A stretch of DNA of 64,000 bases. Source: Bacteroidota bacterium. Lineage in GTDB: Bacteria; Bacteroidota; Bacteroidia; AKYH767-A; 2013-40CM-41-45. This document shows positions 53,217-61,221 of the stretch, one piece after another. The notes below the pieces were generated by a model. That model worked only from the letters and a program-made list of their open reading frames with translations. It was not told the DNA's origin and did not search any database. The stretch covers positions 154,541-218,540 of the forward strand of contig QQVM01000016.1 in the NCBI GenBank assembly GCA_003389385.1. Direction: 5' to 3'. Made by a program: the position numbers and the translations under genes. Numbering within the stretch: the stretch's first letter is position 1; each line of letters opens with the position of its first letter.

Positions 53217-53867
53217 TTAGCTAAGCTTTAAGCGGATCACCTCAAAGGATTCGGCGAAGGCTGACTGCACCTGGATTCCGCGAATGGTCGCGAGTGAACG
53301 TACGTATTCTTCGCTGCGGTAAAAACGGAAAGACTGCGACTTGTACAGTTCCAACACCTGCGTCTTGAAACGAATGTCATCCTCGCTGAGCATCACGTAC
53401 ACATGCGAATCGAAATTAAAATTGTTCCAGGGCATTTCATAACCAAGGATCATGTTGTTCTTGAATGCACGAATGCCTTCGCGGTGTATTGTTTCGTGAT
53501 CCTGGTGAATGTCGGAACTGCAGGGAAGCAATACCAGATCCGGATTCAGTTTCCTGTTGAGTTTCACCATATCTTCGAGAATCTCCTGACGCTTTTCAGG
53601 AAAAATTCTCACTTCATAATCGAAAAGGTACAAATTTTCCCTCTTAATTCCCATGAATTCCGCGGCCTTCAGAAGTTCCTTTTTAATCACATCTTTGTCC
53701 ATTCCGGCAGGAACAGATTTTTCACACATGCTGAACACAGCATAATGCAGTTCTACGCCGGCATCTTTCATCCTCTTCACAAAACCTGCGGAAGAAAATT
53801 CAATGTCGTCGGGATGCGGACCGAGAAGCAGCACTTTTTTCAGGGAACTTATCTGCAAAGCATTCAT
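53217..53867 (-). CDS. PIG-L (LmbE-like) family deacetylase
   Basis: 216 residues. The zinc motif is GPHPDDIEFSSAGFVKRM (HPDD), and the second metal site is SSDIHQDHETIHREGIRAF (HxxH). This is the pattern of enzymes that remove N-acetyl groups from GlcNAc-type sugars. The gene overlaps the glycosyltransferase stop by 4 bases (ATGA), so translation is coupled. It probably exposes an amine on a sugar before further modification. The deacetylated substrate is not known. Confidence 0.9.
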   Translation of the reverse strand: MNALQISSLKKVLLLGPHPDDIEFSSAGFVKRMKDAGVELHYAVFSMCEKSVPAGMDKDVIKKELLKAAEFMGIKRENLYLFDYEVRIFPEKRQEILEDMVKLNRKLNPDLVLLPCSSDIHQDHETIHREGIRAFKNNMILGYEMPWNNFNFDSHVYVMLSEDDIRFKTQVLELYKSQSFRFYRSEEYVRSLATIRGIQVQSAFAESFEVIRLKLS

Positions 53868-55174
53868 ATCAGCGAGTCGATTAAGGAGGCAAGCAAAGCC
53901 GTGCTGTTTTTTCTGCTGTATTTTGAAAAATCAGCCGGAGCAAAACCTTGCCCATTGATTTTGTGAAAGTATATCTTTTCAATGAAACCGGAAATTCCGG
54001 CCTTGTCGGCACGTGAAAAAATTCTTGTCTGCTCAGAGCCGCTCATCAGCTTCGCCGCGTCACCGTTCGGATCGCCGAGACCCAGCATAGGATTGCCGCT
54101 GGCCAGATATTCCATGAGCTTTCCCGAAACCAGCACGGAAGCGTCTGCAGTTTCAGCAAAGCTGTTCAAAAGCAGATCCGCATTCATCATGTACTGCACT
54201 GCGAGCGAATGTGGAACATAACCAGTCACCTGCAAATGATCCTGACCAAACACTTTTTCCGCTTTTTCTAAAATGGAAGGAGATACTTTTCCTACAAATT
54301 GCATCTGCACCTGAGAACGGAGTGCAGGAATCTTCTCCAGCAAGGCATGCATCGAATCGAGAAAAGCGTCAATCGGCTGGTTCTCGCTCAGGATTCCCGT
54401 ATGGCAAATCACGAACTTATCAGGATGATGCAGCTTTTGAATTCCGGTAAAAACTTCTTCGTCGTATCCATTATAAATGTATTTCACCTTACCCCTCATT
54501 TCAAAAGGAAGTTTTGACTCCAGTGATGAAGCCATACCCGGACCAACTGTGAGCACAACATCACATTTTTCCAGCACTTCCTTTTCCATCTTCCTGTCTC
54601 TCTCATTCGCCCAGCTTGACCTGTAAAGCATTTTGTTGTAATACACCTCTGTCCACGGATCACGGAAATCTGCTATCCACGGAAGACGAAACTCCGCTTT
54701 CAGTTTCATGCCGGCAAGGTGTGTGCTGTGCGGCGGACCTGTGCTGATGATGACATCCACCTTGGATGTGCTGATGATCTTTCGAGCTTCAGCGATGGCG
54801 TAAAGGTTCCATCCCTTCCTAGCATCCGGTAAAAAGACATTGCCTCGAATCATTCGGCTGAGCTTTTGGAAAAAAGTCGGATTAGACTCTCCCGCAAATC
54901 CCTGCGGAATGTGTTCGCTCTTCTCTCCTCCCCTGATCTTCGCATAAAGTCCGAGGGGCTCCATCGTGGAAGTGCGTTTCACTTTTACATGACTCACCTT
55001 ATCCAGCAATGTATTGTCGAGAAACTTGTAGGAAGCCTCTTCCGGCTTCACTGTCACTACTACCGGCTCTATACCGAACTCATTCAGATAGCGTGAAAAA
55101 AACATCCAGCGCTGCACACCGCTGCCACCGCTCGGCGGAAAATAATAACTGAGTATGAGTGCTCTTTTCTTCAA
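53864..55174 (-). CDS. family 4-like glycosyltransferase
   Basis: 436 residues, GT-B fold. The N-terminus RALILSYYFPPSGGSGVQRW is the acceptor-side Rossmann domain with the typical Gly-rich loop. VDVIISTGPPHSTHLAGMKL and LPWIADFRDPWTE are common in this group. The donor domain has KVKYIYNGYDEEVF, VICHTGILSENQPIDAFLDS, FVGKVSP and the E-x7-E-like region SGKLMEYLASGNPMLGLGD. Its likely role is to add a sugar to a lipid-linked or surface glycan. It lies 9 bp after the GNAT gene and overlaps the PIG-L gene by 4 bases. Confidence 0.88.
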   Translation of the reverse strand: MKKRALILSYYFPPSGGSGVQRWMFFSRYLNEFGIEPVVVTVKPEEASYKFLDNTLLDKVSHVKVKRTSTMEPLGLYAKIRGGEKSEHIPQGFAGESNPTFFQKLSRMIRGNVFLPDARKGWNLYAIAEARKIISTSKVDVIISTGPPHSTHLAGMKLKAEFRLPWIADFRDPWTEVYYNKMLYRSSWANERDRKMEKEVLEKCDVVLTVGPGMASSLESKLPFEMRGKVKYIYNGYDEEVFTGIQKLHHPDKFVICHTGILSENQPIDAFLDSMHALLEKIPALRSQVQMQFVGKVSPSILEKAEKVFGQDHLQVTGYVPHSLAVQYMMNADLLLNSFAETADASVLVSGKLMEYLASGNPMLGLGDPNGDAAKLMSGSEQTRIFSRADKAGISGFIEKIYFHKINGQGFAPADFSKYSRKNSTALLASLIDSLI

Positions 55175-55183
55175 GCGATGTGC

Positions 55184-55699
55184 TTATTCTGTTTCAAGGT
55201 CATTGAGGCGTACGCTGAAAATCATTTCGTCAAGGTACTCTCCGTTTTTGTATAAAGTCTTCTCAAGCACTGTCTCCAGTACGAAACCTGCATGAAGCAA
55301 TACGCGTTGCGATGCAATGTTGTTTCCAAATGGCCTCGCGAAAATTCTGCTGATGTCAAAGGTTCGGAAACCATATTCCACCATTTCCTTCACTGCGCGA
55401 CTTACGATACCGCGGTTCCAGTATTCTTCCGCAAGCCAGTATCCCAGCTCAGCATTTTTTCTGTGTATGTCTTCCTGAGGGTGAATGCCGATTCCTCCTG
55501 CTGCCTGCCCCTCAACTTCTATCGCAAATATTCTCTGGGGATCGTGTGAGTTGGCAAACTCGATGAAACTCCTGGCATGATCCGCAGAATACGGATGAGG
55601 AAACTTATCGGTCATGAACCTCGCGATGCGTTCATTGTTTGCGAAACGGGAAAGAATTTCCGCATCCTTCTCCCTGAATGGCCTGAGCTTGTATTCCAT
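55184..55699 (-). CDS. GNAT-family N-acetyltransferase (RimJ/RimL-like)
   Basis: 171 residues. It opens with YKLRPFREKDAEILSRFANN. ELGYWLAEEYWNRGIVSRAV is the acetyl-CoA-binding segment (RGIVSRAV for the usual Q/RxxGxG/A), and ARPFGNNIASQRVLLHAGFV is the typical C-terminal region. It transfers acetyl from acetyl-CoA to an amine of a protein or small molecule. The gene sits between the YfhO-like gene (1-bp gap) and the glycosyltransferase (9 bp), so acetylation of a sugar amine is a reasonable guess, but RimJ-like enzymes usually modify proteins. Confidence 0.88.
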   Translation of the reverse strand: MEYKLRPFREKDAEILSRFANNERIARFMTDKFPHPYSADHARSFIEFANSHDPQRIFAIEVEGQAAGGIGIHPQEDIHRKNAELGYWLAEEYWNRGIVSRAVKEMVEYGFRTFDISRIFARPFGNNIASQRVLLHAGFVLETVLEKTLYKNGEYLDEMIFSVRLNDLETE

Positions 55700-55700
55700 C

Positions 55701-58181
55701 TCACTGGCTTTCCTTCATTCGTGATTTTCTGTCCATGAAAATTCCCGCGATGAAGAGCAGAATGACCAGCGAAGATGCAGCAAGTGCGATCTTCTCTCCT
55801 TTCACCACCACCTCAGGCTCGAACTTCCATTCTATTGTGTGCGTGCCCGCAGGAATGCGCATTCCGCGCAGCACATAGTTCACACGGAAATAATCCGCCT
55901 TCTGTCCGTCCACATACACATTCCAGCCTTTATCATAATGAATCTCTGAAAACACTGCCAGCTGCTCGGCAGATGCACTGCTGCTGTACACGAGATGATC
56001 AGGTTCATATTGAGTCAGCACAATCGAAGCGGCAGTGTCAGGCGTATAGCTCCAACCTTGCAGCATATTCTCATAACGCTTGTCAACAATAGCCGTCGTA
56101 CGCGGATTGAAACTGGCCAATGCAGCGATTTCTGAGTCTGCATTCTGTACAATTTCAAACTCCGATACAAACCATGCATTGCCCAGTGCTCCTGGATTCT
56201 GCAAAGGAGGCGCATCCGGATTGTAAATGATATACTTCGTATTGAGCATATTCAGAGACTGATGACTTGCCATCAGTTTCATCATGGCTGTATCAGGATT
56301 CTGCAAAAGTTTTCTCATACTGGTGATCTCAGGCAAAAGATGAAAATCAATCAGCTCCTTGTAACGCTTCATCTTGGCTCCGTGGTATCCACCGATGCTT
56401 TGATGATAATAAGAAGTGCTCGCATCATTGAAAGTATTCACCGCCAGGTTCACCACGCGGTAGCTTTGTGTGGTATCACGCAGGATTGCCTCATCTGCTT
56501 TCGTCATGATCCATGGCACGGCATTGCTCTGCTTACGCACAAAATTTTCCGGATGCAGGTATCGCTTGCCCACGAGGGAAAGATCCAGCACAATGAGAGC
56601 CATGAGTGAATAAACAAAGAGATCGCTGCTGAAACGCTTTTTCACATAGAAGAAGAGCAATGCACCGGCAATAAAAATGAAACCAAGTGAACGCATGGCG
56701 TCGCTGGCGAGGATATGCTTACGCGCCGCGCTCACGTTGCTGAAGAAATCATCTATGACCGAGGCGCTGACATTCTGCCCTTCCACCGACTTGACAACCT
56801 GCTCATATTCCGATTCGGTGTAGAAGTTCGTAAACATGCCGGGAGCCACATTAATCAGAAGCACAAGTCCGGCCACAGCGCCAAGTGTATAAAGGAATGG
56901 CTTTCTGTTTTTGCTGAAGTAATTTTCCTCCTTGAGGATTTTATCGAGTGTAAGCGTGGCAAGCAGAGGAACCGTAAACTCAGCGATTACCAGGATCATG
57001 GACACCGCCCGGAATTTGTCGTAAGCCGGAACAAAGTCGAGAAACAATTCCGTAAAGCCGCGAAAATTTTTTCCCCAGCTCAGCAGGATTGACAATATCG
57101 TTGCCGAGACCAGCCACCATTTCTCCGGACCTTTTAAAGTGAATGCACCGATGAGAAAGAGCAGGCAGACGATGGCACCCAGGTACACCGGACCGGAGGT
57201 GAAAGGCTGGTCGCCGAAGTAAGCGCTGAAGTTGCCGATGTTCTGGCGAAAATTGCTGTCCACTTCCTTGAGCGCGTCCTTGTTGTTCTTGGCGATGGGT
57301 TCGCTGCCGCCTCCTTTGAAGTCGGGTACGATGAAAGTAAAACTCTCCCCGATTCCGTAGCTCCAGTCCATGATGTAATCACGGTCGAGGCCGCTCGTTT
57401 GATTCTCCCGGTCGTGCGTCAATTCAGAGGGGCCTCGCGTGCTGTACTTCGCGTACTCCTGCGTAGCCCATAGGTTGGTGACATTGGTGCTCATGGCCAG
57501 CAGAGCCACCAGCACCAGGGCCGCGCTGGTTTTGAAGAATGCGCCCAGCTTTTTTTCCTTCACTGCGCCAATCAGTTCCATCACAGCCAGCAGGATGAGG
57601 ATGAAACCCAGGTAATAAGTGATCTGCAGGTGATTTGCATTCAGTTGCAGGGACAGTGCCAGACCCGTGACTGCCGCACCCAGCCAGAGCCTTCCGCGGT
57701 AAGCCAGGAGCACACCCGCGACCACCGGCGCCATGTAGCCGATGGCATGCGCCTTTGAGTTGTGCCCCGCTTCGAGAATGATGATGAAGTAAGAGCTGAA
57801 GGCGAAAGCGAAAGCCCCGATGATGGCCACGCGTTTGTCCACCCCCAGTATGAGTAACATGAAATAAAAACCGACGAGGTATAGAAAGAAAAAGTTCGCG
57901 GGCGAGGGGAAGAACATGATGACCTTGTCGATGTACTGTATGAGGTTAGCCCCATACACCGCCGAGATCTGATAACCCGGCATACCCCCGAACATGGAGT
58001 TGGTCCAGTAGGTGAACTCACCCGTTTTCTCCTTATGCTCGACGATCTCCTGCGCCATTCCCTTCCAATTGTTGATATCCATCTGGCGCAGTTCCTTGCC
58101 CTGGAAGAGCGGGGAGAAATACAGCCATGTGACAGCGAGGAAAGCCAAGACGGCGATGAGGTAAGGCAGTAATTTTTTCAT
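55701..58181 (-). CDS. YfhO-family polytopic membrane protein
   Basis: 826 residues from the ATG at 58181 (an upstream in-frame start at 58223 is less likely). About twelve transmembrane helices are seen, starting LLPYLIAVLAFLAVTWLYFS and including YLVGFYFMLLILGVDKRVAI. A large periplasmic loop carries YWTNSMFGGMPGYQISAVYG, a motif of YfhO proteins, and ends in a C-terminal beta domain (YDKGWNVYVDGQKADYFRVN). The Bacillus and Listeria relatives are GT-C-like proteins that modify teichoic acid or other glycans. It is the first gene of the glycan operon. The part encoding residues 1-360 has much higher G+C than the rest. Confidence 0.85.
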   Translation of the reverse strand: MKKLLPYLIAVLAFLAVTWLYFSPLFQGKELRQMDINNWKGMAQEIVEHKEKTGEFTYWTNSMFGGMPGYQISAVYGANLIQYIDKVIMFFPSPANFFFLYLVGFYFMLLILGVDKRVAIIGAFAFAFSSYFIIILEAGHNSKAHAIGYMAPVVAGVLLAYRGRLWLGAAVTGLALSLQLNANHLQITYYLGFILILLAVMELIGAVKEKKLGAFFKTSAALVLVALLAMSTNVTNLWATQEYAKYSTRGPSELTHDRENQTSGLDRDYIMDWSYGIGESFTFIVPDFKGGGSEPIAKNNKDALKEVDSNFRQNIGNFSAYFGDQPFTSGPVYLGAIVCLLFLIGAFTLKGPEKWWLVSATILSILLSWGKNFRGFTELFLDFVPAYDKFRAVSMILVIAEFTVPLLATLTLDKILKEENYFSKNRKPFLYTLGAVAGLVLLINVAPGMFTNFYTESEYEQVVKSVEGQNVSASVIDDFFSNVSAARKHILASDAMRSLGFIFIAGALLFFYVKKRFSSDLFVYSLMALIVLDLSLVGKRYLHPENFVRKQSNAVPWIMTKADEAILRDTTQSYRVVNLAVNTFNDASTSYYHQSIGGYHGAKMKRYKELIDFHLLPEITSMRKLLQNPDTAMMKLMASHQSLNMLNTKYIIYNPDAPPLQNPGALGNAWFVSEFEIVQNADSEIAALASFNPRTTAIVDKRYENMLQGWSYTPDTAASIVLTQYEPDHLVYSSSASAEQLAVFSEIHYDKGWNVYVDGQKADYFRVNYVLRGMRIPAGTHTIEWKFEPEVVVKGEKIALAASSLVILLFIAGIFMDRKSRMKESQ

Positions 58182-58488
58182 ATAGCAGATTTTGGCTGCC
58201 CCTTCATCCCGAAAAAGCAACATGCGAATATACAGGATTTGCGGAATTTCATTGAAATTTTAATATTTGGAAGCAATTAGGTTTTTAGGCTGGATGATGT
58301 TGAAGATTTTAATGTTTGCTTAAATGAATATGCGGGGTAAATTAATTTGATGTTTGAATAGATTGGGGTGATTTGACATTGAGGAAATATTAATGCTTAA
58401 AAAATTTATGGGGTGAAATCGCTGGTTAGGTGCAAGCTAAAGACAATACACAACTGACAGATAAACGACCAATAACAAACAGAAATGA
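58182..58488. other. AT-rich boundary without genes
   Basis: A 307-bp stretch between the YfhO start and the restriction-modification gene. It has no open frame, no tRNA and no clear terminator or exact TAnnTTTG promoter. Base composition shifts from G+C-rich on the left to A+T-rich on the right, so this is where transferred DNA probably begins. A GTTAGGT is present at 58425-58431 without a partner site. Confidence 0.6.
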
Positions 58489-61221
58489 ATGACCTTAAGT
58501 TGGAACGAAATAAAAGAACGAGCTTTAAAATTCTCAAAAGAATGGGCTGACACTTCAAACGAAGAAGCAGACGCAAAACCATTTTTAGTTGAGTTCTTTA
58601 ATGTGTTTGGCATTACAAGTAAACGTGTTTCAACATTTGAACACCGAGTAAAAAAACTTGACGACAAAGACGGTTACATTGACTTGCTTTGGAAAGGAAC
58701 GATTTTAATTGAAATGAAAAGTCGGGGCAAAAACCTTGACAAAGCATTTGAACAAGCCAAAGACTATTTACACGGACTGAAAGAACACGAATTACCGAAA
58801 TACATTCTCATTTCAGACTTTGAAAATTTCAGATTTCACGACCTTGAAGAAACAAAGACAATTGAGTTTAAACTCAACGACCTTGTAAACAATGTTCAGC
58901 ATTTCGGCTACTTACTTGGCTATCAAAAGAAGGTTTACAAAGAACAAGACCCGGCTAACATAAAAGCAGCCGAGTTAATGGGCAAACTTCACGACAGACT
59001 TGAAGAAATAGGCTACACCGGACACCCATTAGAAGTTTACTTAGTTCGTATTCTGTTTTGCTTGTTTGCCGAAGACACGACCATTTTCAACAAACAACAG
59101 TTTCAGGAATACATTGAACAACGCACCAATATTGACGGAAGCGACCTTGCAGCAAAACTACAGGAACTCTTTCAGGTGCTAAACACACTCAAAGAAAAAC
59201 GTTTTAAAAACCTTGACGAACAACTTGCCGACTTTCCGTATGTAAACGGAAAATTGTTTGAAGAAATCTTGCCTACGGCAAGTTTCGATACAAAAATGCG
59301 TCAAGCCTTGCTTAACTGCTGTTACATTGATTGGAGCAAAATATCACCAGCGATATTTGGTTCAATGTTTCAAAGTGTAATGAACCCTAAAGAACGCAGA
59401 AACTTAGGGGCACATTACACCAGCGAAACCAACATTTTAAAACTTATTAAACCAATTTTCCTTGATGAACTTTGGAAAGAATTTGAAAGCGTAAAAGACA
59501 ACAAAAACAAACTTCCCGAATTTCATAAGAAACTTAGCACACTCAAATTTTTAGACCCTGCCTGTGGTTGCGGTAACTTTTTGGTTATCACTTACCGAGA
59601 GTTGCGACTATTAGAATTTGAAGTATTAAAGACACTCAATAAATCAGGGCAGACATTTTTAGATGTTAGCCAAATTCTTTGGATAAACGTTGACCAATTT
59701 AGCGGTATTGAATATAAAGAATTTCCTGCTCGAATAGCAGAAGTTGCAATGTGGCTAATTGACCACCAAATGAATATGTTGGTGAGTAGCGAATTTGGAC
59801 AATACTTTGTTCGTTTACCTTTAAAAAAATCGGCAAACATTGTTCACGCAGATGCATTAGAAACCGATTGGGAAAATGTAATTTCAAAAAATGAACTTTC
59901 ATATATTATAGGCAATCCGCCTTTCATTGGTCACCAATGGAGAAACGAAGCACAAATGAAAGGAATGGAAAAGGTTTTTGGTGATGCTAAACGTGCTGGT
60001 CGCTTAGATTATGTTGCAGCCTGGTACTTGAAAGCAGCTCAGTACATTCAAGACACAAAGATTAAAGTGGCTTTCGTTTCAACCAATTCTATTACACAAG
60101 GCGAACAAGCCATTATTTTATGGCCGTTGTTATTCAATAAATACAATATAAAAATTCACTTTGCCCACAGAACATTTTCTTGGAGTAATGAAGCAAAGGG
60201 AAATGCAGGAGTACACGTAGTAATCGTTGGCTTTGCTAATTTTGATATCAGCGAAAAACGGCTTTTTGAATACGAAGACATAAAGGGCGAAGCACACGAA
60301 ATAAGTGCAAAAAATATAAACGCTTACCTAGTTGATGCAAAAGATATTTTGATAGAATCAAGAGGAAAGCCAATTCATCAATTCCCAGAAATGTTTAAAG
60401 GAAGTCAGCCTACTGACGGTGGTCATTTAATAATCAATTCCAAAGAAGATTTTTTAAAATCAGAACCAAATGCATCAAAGTATATCAAGAGATATATGGG
60501 TGCAGACGATTTTATTAGTTCAAAAACTCGATGGTGCTTATGGCTAAAAAATGCCGACCCAAAAGAATTGAAAAATTTACCTCGAGTACTTGAACGACTT
60601 GAAAAAGTTAAAGAAACAAGATTGCAAAGTCCAACACCATCAGTTATTAAGTTTGCTGAATTTCCATCCTTGTTTACGCAAGACAGACAGCCTAATTCAA
60701 ATTATTTAGTGTTGCCCGAAGTTTCTTCTGAAAACAGGAAATATATTCCTGTTGGCTTTGAAACCAAAGACGTAATTTGTGCTAATACAGTTCAAATAAT
60801 TCCAAATGCAAATTTGTATTTATTCGGTGTTCTTCAATCATTAATTCACATGACGTGGGCAAAAACTATTTCAGGAAAATTGGAATCACGAATAAGATAT
60901 ACACCCGCAGTTTACAATAACTATCCGTTTCCGCAGAACCCAAGCGACAAACAAGTAAAGGCAATTGAAATAGCAGCACAAAAAGTATTAGATGCAAGAC
61001 TACAATTTCCTACTAGTTCACTTGCTGACCTTTACGACCCATTGACGATGCCACCTGCTTTAATCAAAGCACACAACGAGTTAGATAAAGCGGTGGACTT
61101 GGCTTATAGACCACAACCATTTTCAAGCGAAGCCAACAGAATGGAGTTTTTATTTGGGCTTTACGAGAAATATACAGCAGACCTTTTTACAAAAATGAAA
61201 GTGAAGAAACTAAAAAGATGA
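58489..61221 (+). CDS. MmeI-like type IIL restriction-modification enzyme
   Basis: 910 residues, one chain with nuclease, methylase and specificity parts. The nuclease motif is Asp65 (YIDLLWKG), then Glu75-Met-Lys77 (LIEMKSRG): a D-X9-ExK pattern with the spacing of MmeI. A helical linker follows. The adenine-methylase domain has RRNLGAHYTSETNILKLI, motif I LDPACGCGNF at 355-364 and motif IV GNPPF at 475-479. The last 350 residues hold the target-recognition part (YKRYMGADDFISSKTRWCLW is the start of YIKRYMG...). Such enzymes cut unmodified DNA about two helical turns away and methylate one strand. The stop overlaps the KAP NTPase start (ATGA). The gene is strikingly A+T-rich. Confidence 0.88.
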   Translation: MTLSWNEIKERALKFSKEWADTSNEEADAKPFLVEFFNVFGITSKRVSTFEHRVKKLDDKDGYIDLLWKGTILIEMKSRGKNLDKAFEQAKDYLHGLKEHELPKYILISDFENFRFHDLEETKTIEFKLNDLVNNVQHFGYLLGYQKKVYKEQDPANIKAAELMGKLHDRLEEIGYTGHPLEVYLVRILFCLFAEDTTIFNKQQFQEYIEQRTNIDGSDLAAKLQELFQVLNTLKEKRFKNLDEQLADFPYVNGKLFEEILPTASFDTKMRQALLNCCYIDWSKISPAIFGSMFQSVMNPKERRNLGAHYTSETNILKLIKPIFLDELWKEFESVKDNKNKLPEFHKKLSTLKFLDPACGCGNFLVITYRELRLLEFEVLKTLNKSGQTFLDVSQILWINVDQFSGIEYKEFPARIAEVAMWLIDHQMNMLVSSEFGQYFVRLPLKKSANIVHADALETDWENVISKNELSYIIGNPPFIGHQWRNEAQMKGMEKVFGDAKRAGRLDYVAAWYLKAAQYIQDTKIKVAFVSTNSITQGEQAIILWPLLFNKYNIKIHFAHRTFSWSNEAKGNAGVHVVIVGFANFDISEKRLFEYEDIKGEAHEISAKNINAYLVDAKDILIESRGKPIHQFPEMFKGSQPTDGGHLIINSKEDFLKSEPNASKYIKRYMGADDFISSKTRWCLWLKNADPKELKNLPRVLERLEKVKETRLQSPTPSVIKFAEFPSLFTQDRQPNSNYLVLPEVSSENRKYIPVGFETKDVICANTVQIIPNANLYLFGVLQSLIHMTWAKTISGKLESRIRYTPAVYNNYPFPQNPSDKQVKAIEIAAQKVLDARLQFPTSSLADLYDPLTMPPALIKAHNELDKAVDLAYRPQPFSSEANRMEFLFGLYEKYTADLFTKMKVKKLKR

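Noticed and set aside
58425..58431. GTTAGGT, which fits the GTTRRRY core of an integron attC site, just before the restriction-modification gene
   Set aside because: No RYYYAAC partner or foldable site lies to its left, and no attC-like sequence follows the KAP gene at 63780, so a chance match is more likely.
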